This document shows positions 52,218-64,000 of a stretch of DNA of 64,000 nt, one piece after another. The notes below the pieces were generated by a model. That model saw only the letters and a list, made by a program, of their open reading frames with translations. It did not search any database and had not been told where the DNA came from. Numbering within the stretch: the stretch's first letter is position 1; every line of letters starts with the position of its first letter. A program made the position numbers and the translations under genes. The DNA lies in contig JBBDHG010000186.1 in the NCBI GenBank assembly GCA_037951165.1, forward strand, positions 304,501 through 368,500, written 5' to 3'. This DNA comes from Lophius americanus (taxonomy: Eukaryota > Chordata > Actinopteri > Lophiiformes > Lophiidae).

Positions 52218-54529
52218 CTAATGGTGGGAAGAGAGAGAGCTTTCTTTAAATGAGGGGTTTTTTCCATACATGACCAACTGGACAAACACACATTTGTATG
52301 TAGAAGATTCAGACAAAGTTGACAACATCTGGCGGTTTCGTCGAAAAAGCTACAGCAAGGATCCAGTCCAATCCTAGGCATACTACTGGGCAATGTCTTC
52401 AATTGTCTTCTTTTAATACATGTTTGTGTCAGCAGAGAGAGTAAAGTACACAAACAAAGTACTGTTGGGGGCTAGATTCCAAGTGTCAGGTACCACAGTG
52501 CTACTATCAGATCTTTGGAGAAGATGAGTCTTCTCAGAGAATTTTTTTGTTGTGCTCAACCGAAAAATGTTTAATAATAGCAGTGAAGACCAACTACTGA
52601 AAAGTAGCACAAACAAAATTCCGATGCAAGTTAACGTATCTACATTGTACCTATTTACTTCGGTCTAGTCAACAAACATGCTCAACTTCCCAAAGTGGTT
52701 GAAGAAAGTACATCCAGTGGGTCATGGCGCCTCCATGAAGCATAGGGGGGCTCGTAGGCCCCGCCCATGTCAGATCCCACAGAAGGGCTAGTTTAGCACA
52801 AATCGCTGGGAAAGGTAATTGTGGTTCTGATAGAAAGGTACCAAATGGGGGACCCACCCGATATAGTGGTTCTAATATTATGGCTAATAGGTGCAACTTC
52901 TACATTATAGGCGCAGTGAGATTTCTGTTTGTTTTAAAACTAGCCGCAAAGGCTGAACTGACGGTTCCTGGAGAACAACCTAAACAAACGTCTTTGTAAG
53001 TGAGTGTTTGGAACAGAACTCAAACCCCCCTGTAGGAGCAGCCGGGTCCATCGGGCTCCTGCTGTAAGGAAGTTCTTACTCAGCTAACTCGGCGTTAGCT
53101 GAAGGGAGTGTTGGGAAAGACTGAGCGTAACTGGAAAACACTGCAGGAGAGATTTCCCTTCTTTTCTCAGCGAGAGGCACAAGGAAGAGTTTTCCTCTTC
53201 AGAACCACAACAGTGGAGGCGAGCTATGTCGATCCAAAGATAATATTTTAGCGCAGAGAAGCGGGTTCTTGTACAAACAGACGCACTTCAAAGTGATGCA
53301 ATATCTCTCAGACTCTTTGGGAAGGATGTTTTTCCTCGCTTCCATCCCCACAAACGACAAGAAGAACTCTGACACTCTTTTAAAGTAGAAGAACTTCAAA
53401 GCGGGCTCAGACTCAAGCGTGAACAGAACCAGGTGGATCATAACGAGCCTGCAGACGTTGGATCTGACACGAGCTGCATCAATTAGTTTTGTAAGATCAT
53501 CTTGTTAGACAGTCGACGACTGGAACCCGACACGGCAAATTCAAATGTTGACACTGGAATCCATCAGCGACGTTTGGGGTGTTTTATTATTCACACAGAG
53601 GTTCTGGAGAGTGAGAGTGTGATCGGAGCGAGGATGTTCTGGTAAGATTTGTGTTGGTAGCGGATTTGCCTGCTACAAATTTGACAAATTTTCTAAACCG
53701 GTTCTTCTTTCTCATTTGGCTTTGATCCAAAATGTGCCCAGATTAATGTTGTTGTGGTTCTGGTCACTGAACGATGCGCGACTCGCCGGAACGTCCATCA
53801 CCTCCAGAGTTTTAACAGCTGGTGGCGCTAAAGGTCAGTTCTCTAGCAGTAGAAGAAACCCGATTGCAGATGGTGGAAAACGGCTTTGACACACTGATAA
53901 AACGGATTTGGAACTTTTTGGGGTCGTCCAGTATTTGTATTGAAGCAAATTGAATGATCATGAAACTCTTAACTGGCCTGCTGGTCGTTTTAGAGTCATC
54001 AGTCAACCTATACATGCTTTTAGTTTCTGGAAGGAGGCCGGATCACTTGGACGGAACCCACAAGAAGTTAGTAGATAGAAACCCAGGTCTAAAGGTGGAT
54101 TTGATCCAAGAGGCTTCTGGCACTAGTGCTACCCACTACGCCTCCGTGCTACCACACATTTTTATCAATAACACACAAACTACTTGGCCAAAGCGTATTT
54201 TGAGCTGAGTCAGATGAAGCGTTGGATCTATGACGGTCTATGACGGACAGTTTTGTTCTTTTTCTAACGGAATCTGAAGTCTTACACACACACTGAGTTT
54301 GGTCTTCGTCTAATGTCGATCTACAGTCAACGTGAAAAGATGTTTGTGATTCAAGCGCCAAGAATTCTTGCTGCATCTGGACTAAAAGAGGGGTCTTCAC
54401 ATTGTGACGTCATTGAGGCGGTATTCAGTTCAGAGAAGAAGAAGGAAGACGTCGTTCATTGTGGACCTGCTCCTTGATGTCACGGAGAGGATGGTCTGGG
54501 TCGGCTGTACCTCGGGTTTATTTTCTGAA

Positions 54530-54790
54530 GAGGCTGGAGCTTATCCCAGATGACGATGGGCGCGATTAGGGGTATATTCTTGAAACCTAGTGACTTAGAC
54601 CTACAGCAATGTAGCGTCACCAATATACCTATTTAACATGTTCTTAGGCTGTGGGAGGATGCTGTGGAACCCAGTGGCGTGAGAAAAACATGCAACCTCA
54701 ACACAGAAACTTCCCCAAGTTGTCTGGTAGACTTGAACCCAGAACCTCCTTGTTTTGAGGCACACAGTTTATTCCACTATGTTCGGGTGC
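54530..54790 (-). repeat. TAGGCTCCAGC family copy
   Basis: The longest copy here, running from GGCTGGAGCTTATCCCAGAT through the GGCTGTGGGAGGATGCTGTG and CATGCAACCTC blocks to GAACCCAGAACCTCCTTG, the tRNA-like head. Confidence 0.7.
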
Positions 54791-55369
54791 TGGACTAAAG
54801 GTTGTTGAAGAAATCAAGATGTTCCTGCATAGAACTTTTTAAGATGTTTCTAATCCTCCATTGAAACTCCCTGAAACCGTAAATGACCTCAGTACCAACT
54901 CAGTACAGACTTAAGGGACAGACAGTAGGAATAAGTCCTGCGAGCAAAGACCATAATCTCCCATTCTTTTTGGAAGACTGTAGGTCAGGAGATTGAAGCC
55001 GACCCAGAATAGCCCTATAAATAAGAATATAACCTGTGGTGTTTAAGTTTAAAGGTAGACAAAACCGACCAATCAACAACAAGCAATGGTGGGCAAGGGT
55101 TTTTAAATGTGTGCTAAACCTCAGACCTCCGCGGTAGACGCATGAATGTCAGACATCGCGCCGACGTACAGTAAATAGGGCCAAGTCATTTTTTTGGCCT
55201 AATGGCTTTAGGAATAAGGAATAATTTTGTGGAATAAGGGGGGCTCCAGCGCCGGGAGGTCTATTTTAATGCAATCGGCAACCGGCCTAGCAGCGTCACT
55301 TAGCTTATTCCGGGGTAGTTGCATGCATATGCCGTAAACGCACAGCAAGCATGAGCTAGCAGCGCTGCT

Positions 55370-55930
55370 AACATCTCACAAGTAAACCAGAAAACACCAG
55401 AAAAAACAAAACTCGCAATTTCTTACACCAGTAGGGACAAAATAAGCTGAGGGGGAACAACTAGGCAAACATTCGGCGTAACGAACTTTATCACACAGTT
55501 CAAATTTAATCACCCTGAGGAACATGGCAAGTTTCAAGAACGTTAGCCATTCTGGGACTAACGTTAGCAGAGCGGCTAAAGCTAGCGACCAACCCGCTGT
55601 AACTGTGTATGTAGCTATGCTGTCAATGTCAGTTGTGGTTTTATAACATAAGGTACAAAAAGAGCTGCAGCGGAACAACCACAAAAACATTTGGCACAAC
55701 CAACTTCATCAGACAATTCAAACTGAATGAACATGAGGAACATAGAAAGTTAAACTAAGACAGCTCAGAGTTAGCAACGGGCTCTGAAGTCCCTGAACTA
55801 AGCCAACATATAACATATGATGGACTGAACGGAGCTCAGAAAGGTTTATTTTCATATTTTCAGACAGTTGGTTTAAGAAACGCACGGCGGGGAGGACCTT
55901 CAGAACACAAACACAATGCTGCAGGGGACA
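55370..55930. repeat. ~550-bp dispersed repeat, copy 1
   Basis: Made of related sub-units that share ACATCTCACAAGTA, GGACAAAATAAGCTG, TTCGGC-AACGAACTT and CTAACGTTAGCAGAGCGGCT words, ending in ACAGTTGGTTTAAG and ACAAACACAATGC. It matches 60785-61340 in the same order. Confidence 0.75.
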
Positions 55931-56244
55931 CGACAGGAAGGAGTTTCAAAATAAAGGACAGGGGAGGTCAGAGGGGTGGAGTCATAAAAACAAGGCACAC
56001 TCAAGGCATTTTTACCTACGTCAACGAGAGCAAACGTGATCACCTAAGTTTGAATGAAGGGTAACTGGAAAGGTGTGAGCATATTTTGAAGAGCCTTTTT
56101 TTGCAGAAGTGGAAAAATAAAAAACTCTTTTCCACCAAAGCGATCCGGGTTCTAGTTCAAGACTGGTGTTAGAGAAACTTCTCAGGTGGTTCAACAAAGT
56201 TAACCCTCTTAGAACCTGGTTTGGTTTTCCACTCGATAGAGGGG

Positions 56245-56945
56245 CACTGAATATACAGCATTACGTCTCAGAGACACTAGAGCCACATCATTATGTCTCA
56301 GAGACACTAGAGCCACATCATTATATCACATAGACACTAGAGCCACATCATTATGTCTCAGAGACACTAGAGCCACATCATTATATCACATAGACACTAC
56401 AGCCACATCATTATATCACATAGACACTACAGCCATATCATTATGTCAAAGAGACACTAGAGCCACATCATTATATCACATAGAAACTACAGCCATATCA
56501 TTATGTCACATAGACACTACAGCCATATCATTATGTCACAGAGACACTAGAGCCACATCATTATATCACATAGACACTACAGCCATATCATTATGTCAAA
56601 CAGACACTACAGCCATATCATTATATCACATAGAAACTACAGCCATATCATTATGTCAGACACTACAGCTATATCATTATATCACATAGACACTACAGCC
56701 ATACCATTATGTCACATAGACACTACAGCCATATCATTATGTCACATAGACATTACAGCCATATCATTATATCACATAGAACCTACAGCCATATCATTAT
56801 GTCAGCGACGCAAGAGCCACATCACTATGTCAAACAGACACTACAGCCACATCGTTATAATCACATAGACACTACAGCCACATCGTTATGTCAAACAGAC
56901 ACTACAGCCACATCATTATGTCACAGAGACACTACAGCCACATCG
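56245..56945. repeat. 30-bp minisatellite
   Basis: About 23 copies of a unit like CATTATGTCACATAGACACT followed by ACAGCCATAT, with AGAGCCACAT variants. Period 30, so it gives ten-residue repeat ORFs that I do not regard as genes. Confidence 0.94.
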
Positions 56946-57710
56946 TTTGTCCTCCCACAGACAGTTGGTTTCCTCATCAGACCTCCGTGGTTTGGTCATA
57001 ACATGGACGTTTGTTTCAATTGTTTTTGTTGAGACGATCTGTGTGTTTTTAAAGATGGCGTTCACAAAGTAGTGGGTTATGATAAGTCCGCCTCCACCCA
57101 CAGACATGGACACAACCAGTTCTGGTTTCTAGACCGGTTTCGGTCCCACTGTTCCTGGCTGAGAGTTTGTCCTTTGGTTCTGGAAATGCTAAGAACGCTT
57201 CCAAATTGGGCTTCGGCCCAGAACCTCCCTGGAAGTACTTGGTGGAAATGGGAGATGTGCAGCTGGATCCAGATCTAGATCCTAAACTGGATCTGGGAAA
57301 ACAAAATAGTTTAAAGCATTGGACTGGATGTAAACGTATTTGGTCAAGATGAAGGTTAAAGAGTCGGTGTCTTCCTCAGGGACACTTTGTCAGGTCCAGT
57401 TCTGGACCCAGCAGTTTTTCTGTGTACCGTTCTGACCTTTAGTCTAAATGAGGGTCACCAGAGGAGGAATGTTTCTACTGATTCAAGTACAGTCAACAAC
57501 TTAAAAGGTTCTGTATTGGTTTGGGTTTCCTCTACACTTCCACAACCTTTGACTGAACCACGGTTCTGATGGAAAGACAGAAAAGAGTCCGTTTCGCTCC
57601 ACTAGAGTGTCTGAGACACATGAAGGACCGCAACCTGCAGAAAGCCTCTGAACAACCGGACAGACGGAGCTGACAGCTGAACGGACGCCTGTCGGCTAAA
57701 TGAGCTTCAG

Positions 57711-57755
57711 GAGGAGGAGGAGGAGGAGGAGGAGGAGGAGGAGGAGGAGGAGGAG
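57711..57755. repeat. (GGA)n microsatellite
   Basis: About 15 uninterrupted GGA triplets. Confidence 0.97.
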
Positions 57756-58094
57756 AGAATGGGCTAGAAAGAAGGAGACTTAATGAAAATAAAACAGAGG
57801 AAAAGGCAGCAGTGTTTGATTTAATGTGTAGAATATTAAAAAATGGATATGATACAATCAAAGAATCGCAAAATTAAATATTAGTCTGACCATGACGTCA
57901 TCAGAAAGAAAAACTGACCCAGAAATATGATGGGAAACATAAAAGTGTAACTATTTCTGCTTGTTCTCACTGGATCTTTGTTCTGTTCAGAACTTATCTC
58001 TGTTTACATCACTTTTATCTGCTAAAGGAATCTAAACGTTTCTGGCCCGTGTTTAACTTACATGGACCTCCAGGAGGGTCCAAAATAAGATCCA

Positions 58095-58365
58095 GACCAG
58101 GTTCACACAGTGAAACAGTCCAGGTTTGTACAGTGAAACAGTCCAGGTTTGTACAGTGAAACAGTCCGGGTTCACACAGTGAAACAGTCCAGGTTCACAC
58201 AGTGAAACAGTCCAGGTTCACACAGTGAAACAGTCCAGGTTCACACAGTGAAACAGTCCAGGTTCACACAGTGAAACAGTCCAGGTTTGTACAGTGAAAC
58301 AGTCCAGGTTTGTACAGTGAAACAGTCCGGGTTCACACAGTGAAACAGTCCAGGTTTGTACAGTT
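58095..58365. repeat. 23-bp minisatellite
   Basis: About 12 copies of GTGAAACAGTCCAGGTT followed by CACACA or TGTACA. The two variants alternate in blocks. Confidence 0.95.
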
Positions 58366-58904
58366 TCAGTATTTGGCGGTAAAATGAGGACCTAAATGAG
58401 GACGGTGGTTGTATTAATATGGACGATCCATACAGAAGAAGAGAACTAGATAAGAGTCGCATTTTATGTGGATCCCCATTAAATGTTACTCATTTGTTTC
58501 TGAGTAAACAGGTATTTTTCAGCCACAGGGGGGAGGTGTTCCTCGTCTGTGGTCCAATAAACCAGCGGCGGTCCGGTCCGGTCCGGATCATCATCCTGAC
58601 GCCGCGGATCTTTTACTGGCTGTTACAGGATTGTGTTGTTTCAGAAGGAGGTGTTATTTTGTTACTGCTGAGTTTTCGGATGAGATGTGAACCCACAACC
58701 TGGCGATTGATTACAACCCCTGCAGGAGGTGTTTGGCTCCGCCCCCTGCATCTACTATTACCCTCCTCAGCGTTTGTCCTTCGTAACTGGAGTCCTGGCG
58801 TTTAAAGATATGCAGGGGCGGTGTCGGATGCCCCCCGGGCCCCCGGCTCCATCCTGATCGATGGGCGCTCACATTTCACATCTGAGCACCTGTCGGCTCG
58901 AGGG

Positions 58905-59172
58905 TAGGAGAGAGGGAGGAGAGAGGAGAGAGGGAGGAGAGAGGGAGGAGAGAGGAGAGAGGGAGGAGGGAGGAGAGAGGAGAGAGGAGAGAGGGAGGAG
59001 AGAGGAGAGAGGGAGGAGAGAGGGAGGAGAGAGGGAGGAGAGAGGAGAGAGGGAGGAGAGAGGAGAGAGGGAGGAGAGAGGGAGGAGAGAGGAGGGAGGA
59101 GAGAGGAGAGAGGAGAGAGGAGAGAGGGAGGAGAGAGGGAGGAGAGAGGAGAGAGGGAGGAGAGAGGAGAGG
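58905..59172. repeat. GGAGA/GGGA purine-rich tandem repeat
   Basis: About 270 bp of strand-asymmetric GAGAGG and GAGGGAGGA units. The R/E/G-rich ORFs on the plus strand and S/L/P-rich ORFs on the minus strand are artefacts. Confidence 0.96.
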
Positions 59173-59882
59173 AGGTCTGAGACGAACCACGACCAGCGTC
59201 GACACTTTCTTTTTTTCACGATCCAGACTGGACCAGTAGCCAGCCGCTGGAACCACACGATGCGGGTTTACAGTATTTCCCTTCAGCTGCGGGTAAAGGA
59301 GCTTGTGGGGGTGCAGCTAACCTGATTAACGCTCCACGTGAGGCGGAGCTACGGATTAAAGGCACACAGATTAGCAGAGCTTTGTTTCCTGCTGCTATTG
59401 TTCACAGAAAAGTTGCTTACGCAAAAACAACAACATGGAGACATTTGGTGCAAACATGAAAACAGAATCCCCAGAGAGCTGGTATGAAATAAGTCTTGTC
59501 TGAACTTGACGCAGGTACCGATACATGTGGGCACAGGTAGGAATTAAAATAAATACACAATGCTATCGCATTTTAAAGTCCAAGTCGTGGTATTATGATT
59601 CTGTCGAGTAAAACCAAACTGTCCAATGTCTCACATTCAGGATCCTTCAACGTCTCACTAAAGACAGATCTGACGCTTTAATGTCCCTTTGAAGTGCATT
59701 CCAGGCAGTGGGCGGAGCCAACTTAAAACTGTTTTACCTAATTTTGTGCGATCACGTGGGACGGTCAGGTGTCAGGTGATAATTCATGAACGTAGTGGAT
59801 GAGGATTTTGGATTCTGATAAAAAAAAGGACTCAAGTAAGAGGAGACATTTTTGGGTGGAGTTACAAGTTGCAATTAACCAA

Positions 59883-59930
59883 GCATTTACTCATTAGCTT
59901 AGCATACATGCTAAGCTAATGAGTAAATGC
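59883..59930. repeat. Perfect 48-bp palindrome (hairpin)
   Basis: Two perfect 23-bp inverted arms (59883-59905 and 59908-59930) separated by two bases. The left arm begins GCATTTACTCATTAGC. No mismatch was seen. Confidence 0.97.
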
Positions 59931-60784
59931 ATTCTTAAATCTGTTTCCAAAATCATTCTACATCTGAATTTAAGACTTAAATGAGGCGAGGACCTTTTAT
60001 TTGTCATTGCCTGGAGGACACAGATGTCTTCTCCCGTCTCAGTTGACACATCAGACGCATCAAACACTTTTTTCTGCTTCCTTGTTCCCTCTCTCATTAC
60101 AGAAAACCCACCACACCTCCCCCACCTGTGCCCTCCTGAGACCCCCAGTCCATCCACTGAAGACGCCACAGCGTCCTCTTATTCTGTCCAAACACGTCTG
60201 TCCAACTCATTGAGAACGTTTGCTCGTAGAGGGTTTTGGGTCTTTTTTTGAGACAGGGTTCAAACACTAAGCCTCGCTCCTGCAGCCTGGCAACAGTTTA
60301 CGAGTCTCCAGGGGGAAATGTCGCAGAAGACTCGCACAAATCCCCTGAAGTGTTTTACAGCCGAACGACAGCTGCAAGCTCAGCAACTTTTAGAAGCATC
60401 GGGTCATGAAGTCACAGAGAAAATCAACTTCAGACATCCTCTTCTTTAAAGTAGCACCTACAGATATACTGTGTAAAGAAATATGAACATCTAGTCGTAG
60501 GGAAAACAAAAACAGGAAAACTGATTGAAGGTGTTTGAGGAGTAAACAGAGTAAACACCCTATTATGTCCTTAGTCAACACCAGAGCCAGAAGACTAAGT
60601 ATAATGGAGGTGGGGCGGTGCAAACAGCCACATAAATAAATAAATAACCTTTAAGCTCTTAAATGCAGGTTTAGAAGAGAGATCTGCTGTCCAACATCAT
60701 CGTCATCCTCGTGAAGAGCCTACGCTTCATTTTCTACATGTTACAAAGGAAACCGGCACCAAGCATGATCTACCACGGCTCCAA

Positions 60785-61340
60785 ACATCTCACAAGTACA
60801 CCAAAAAAAACAAAGATCGCAATTTGTGACGCCAGAAAGGACAAAATAAGCTGTTGAGGAACCAACCGAACAAAAACGTTCGGCACAACAAACTTAATCA
60901 CAACTTAATCAACCGAGGAATATAGAAAGTTGAGAAGCTAACGTTAGCAGAGTGGCTAAAGCTAGCAGAACTCCGAGCTAGCTGTATGTTGGTATATATG
61001 CTATAATTTATAGTTTTAAGACGTAAGGACAAAATAAGCTGCGGGGGAATAACCCCGAATGCGTTCGGCAAAAGTAACTTAATTACACACTGGAAATTTA
61101 GTCACCCCAGGGAACACAGCAAGTTCTGAAGCTAATGTTAGCAGAGCAGCTAAAGCTAGCGGGAGCTCAAAGCCAGCCACGAGTCCTGAAGTCCTTGAAG
61201 AAAGCCAACATAGAAAAAATAACAGACTGAAAGAGGCGTACATGGTTTTTTTTTACTTCAAAATGTCATACAGTTGGTTTAAGGACGGAGGGAACATTTA
61301 TTTCAACAGGTCAGAATACAAACACAATGCCGGCCAGCCT
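60785..61340. repeat. ~550-bp dispersed repeat, copy 2
   Basis: Same block order as 55370-55930, including ACATCTCACAAGTACACC, GGACAAAATAAGCTG (twice), CTAACGTTAGCAGAGTGGCT and ACAGTTGGTTTAAGGAC. Confidence 0.75.
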
Positions 61341-61724
61341 TGTTACTGCAATCCTTCAAAATAAGAGCACTTAAAATGCATTGTTCATTATGATTTTTAA
61401 CCTTTAGTGGAAAAAAAAAACAAAAAGCCACAAAAGCTTAAAAATTATTAAGCTTTCATGGGAAAAAAGATTATCTTGGCTAATTTGCAATCAGTGCACC
61501 TGTAGTTTTCGGCAGTTTGGGCTATAGCAGCTCTTGATGGGATCAAGCGACACAGGCTAGCCTATAAACCGTGACATTCAAAGTCAACGCAAAGCCGCGA
61601 ATAGTTACAAATTTGTATTGGGCGAAGGAAAATGTCAAGAATGGTGCAAGTGGAGTAATAATACTGTTTAAAAGCAATAATATCACGTACAGTAATACAG
61701 TAACAGTCTATCCACATAGACTTT

Positions 61725-62000
61725 AGTTCGAGGAAGAACTGGATTGATTTGATAGGGAAAGCCGTTTATGGTATTTCCGACACTAGAGGAAGCTTTAGCT
61801 TATAGTTCATAATTTCTCAACCCTTCGTCCGATTTAGTCCACATTTGGTGCAAATGAATGGATTCGCTGGGTTCTATCTTGTACAACTATTTTATTTAAC
61901 TCTCTGTGGGAGCTTTGAATGAATAACACGGTTTTCCAGCCATTACTTCCAAATTGTTGGTCTGATTTACTCCAACTTTGGTGAATAATATTTCTTAGCC
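61725..62000 (-). repeat. CTCCCCCTAGTG family copy
   Basis: The minus strand carries TGGACTAAATCGGACGAAGG, GCTTCCTCTAGTGTCGGAAA and CAATCCAGTTCTTCCTCGA in family order. Confidence 0.7.
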
Positions 62001-62334
62001 GATCAACGATTTTTGGCCGATTCAGATTTTATTTTCTTCTTTAAATGATTAAAAACCATGTTGAGTGGTGTATTTTAAGTGCTCTTCTTATGAAAGATTA
62101 CATTGGAAGTAAGGCGGAGCAGCATTGTGTATGTGTTCCGATCTGTTGAAATGAATGTACCTGCTGTACTTAAACCGACTCCAAGTCATTTTGAAGTGAA
62201 AATAAAACTTTCCAACAGACAGTTCAGTCTGTTATATATTCGATGTTGGCTTTTTTTAAGGCTTGTGTCTGACTCTGTGCTACCAGCAGCCTTAGTCGTT
62301 CTGTCGACGTTAGATTCTTGAAAGTCGCTATGTT

Positions 62335-62500
62335 CCTCTGGGTGATTCAATTTGAAGTTTGCGATTAAGTTTGATGTTCCGAGTGTTTTCGGGGTTGTTC
62401 ATTGACAGCGAATTTGTTCTTACTGGTGTTACAAATTGCGACCTTTTTGTTTTCTAGTTAATTTTCGAGATGTTTGTAGCATCATTTGTGTGCTAGCTCA
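62335..62500. repeat. Inverted fragment of the 55370/60785 repeat
   Basis: Reads GCTATGTTCCTCTGGGTGAT, then CTTACTGGTGTTACAAATTG and GAGATGTTTGTAGC, the reverse complement of the sub-unit seen at 55370-55540. Confidence 0.65.
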
Positions 62501-62868
62501 CGCTTGATGTGTGTGTATGACGCATCTGTGTAACGGAACCGGCTGAGTGACGCTTCTTGACCGATTTCATCAAATTAGGCCTACTGGTACCGATCGATCG
62601 GTGCAACCCTAATATCCCATCTACTGACAGGCGCCATGGTAACGAAATAATCAGTGTTATTGACTTGAACAGCCGGGGGTTACATTGTTATGGAAGATCC
62701 ACATTTTTTTTTAGACTCAATCTCATTATTTCGAGATAGATATACGACTTCCTGCATCCGTCTTCAATGACATCGTTGAAAATGGGCTTCCATACGTAGG
62801 AAAACCCTTTATAAGCCTGGAACCAGTTTTAGCCTTGGACTAGGTGGGGGTCACATGAGTTACAGACA

Positions 62869-63084
<216 letters not shown>

Positions 63085-64000
63085 GAAGCTGAGCTGCATG
63101 GAATAACAGCGCAGCCTAAAGAATGTGACCCACAAACGGATATCTCGCTGCTACACCTTATTAGTTATTATAACCTTCTCATTTAGGGGGGGCTCTCCAC
63201 CCCCAGCTGCTCCGATGGCCCCCAGCCGATACCACACTGATTACATCGCAGGTTTCATAAAGTCTGCATGCATAAACAGCAGTTCTGAATGTACTTTGCT
63301 GAAGTGTTTTTTGAACCGTGCGGTGGGGTGAGGGAAATGTTGCCGGTCAATGTTGCCCCAGGGGCCCCCCGCTGTCTGGGGCTTTTCACCGACAGAGTTG
63401 TTCTTTGCACATGCTGCAGATGTTCAGTCTTATTTTCTATGCTTCCCGTCGCAGCCTTCTCCCCCCTCTTTCATTTTTCATCTGACGTCTACTCCCACTG
63501 CGGACCCCCTCAGGCTGTAAGACACGTTGTTTAACGTTGGCGTGACGAACCAAACGACTCCATTCCCTCCAGTTCTCTGAGAGAGACATTAATCGATCAC
63601 ACAGCAAGTGACTAACCGTTTAGGAAATTAGATTTTGGGTCGTTTCGGCTTCATCTAGGCTCGACTGTCGATGCAGAAACTATCTGAGGGGCACCAGGAA
63701 AAGTACTGAATGGGTTCAACGGGCATAAGAAAGTAGGCTGTTAACACGGTCAGGGATCTTTTTTAACATTTATCAGCGCTGAGTTGAAGATAATAACGTT
63801 GACAGTTTCGTAGACTTAATGTTCCGTGGTTCTGTTCAAGGACAAATCAGTGATTGTGAAGTTGCAGAACTCTCTTTAAAGCACTAACCGCAGCGGTTCT
63901 GTCTAGTAAAATAAAAAGGTAATATATTCTCCGTTTGGAGAGAGAATTTACTGTTTCTTTCTATCTCTTGTCATCCATTTGGCGTTTTTTTTACATTTTG

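Noticed and set aside
58861..59325. Arg/Glu/Gly-rich ORF and antisense Ser/Leu-rich ORFs
   Set aside because: Products of the GGAGA purine tract; the same applies to the (GA)n ORFs at 62855-63135.

Overview
The window looks like nuclear DNA of a teleost fish. Its genes are split into many small exons with canonical GT/AG introns. It holds fish-type SINE and LINE fragments, (CA)n, (GA)n and (ATCC)n microsatellites and many minisatellites, and there is no operon structure. Nothing prokaryotic was seen.

The left 37.6 kb is a tail-to-tail (convergent) pair of molybdo-flavoenzyme genes of the aldehyde oxidase (AOX) type. Gene A (+, 1518-17509) enters at what corresponds to exon 4 and runs to its stop. 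Its first three exons are not in the window. Gene B (-, 37581-20740) is complete: 35 exons, all with canonical splice sites, 3981 coding bases, 1326 residues. All 32 exons visible in gene A have exactly the same lengths as their partners in gene B. Both encode the second [2Fe-2S] cluster region, the FAD domain and the two-part molybdopterin domain. Active-site positions that I align by memory to bovine xanthine dehydrogenase point to aldehyde oxidase rather than xanthine dehydrogenase.

The two genes form a large inverted duplication of mosaic similarity. The last exons and their introns (about 14.19-17.30 kb against 20.95-23.64 kb) are nearly identical, as are two internal blocks (exons 10-13 and 15-18). 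The exons that build the substrate pocket (21-27) differ clearly and their introns do not align. The 3.2 kb spacer between the two stop codons holds minisatellites and dispersed repeats.

From 37.6 kb rightward the window is gene-poor. A single-exon ARF-like GTPase, arl4c, lies on the minus strand at 42220-41636. The last two coding exons of a gene I take to be sh3bp4 lie at 52217-52029 and 51317-51093 (-), probably with a 3' UTR of up to 2.5 kb below them. The rest of that gene must lie beyond the right edge, so 52.2-64 kb is probably one long intron or 5' region. The intergenic and intronic DNA contains tandem repeats with units of 19, 21, 23, 30 and 40 bp, a piggyBac-like MITE, several dispersed repeat families and a perfect 48-bp palindrome at 59883-59930.
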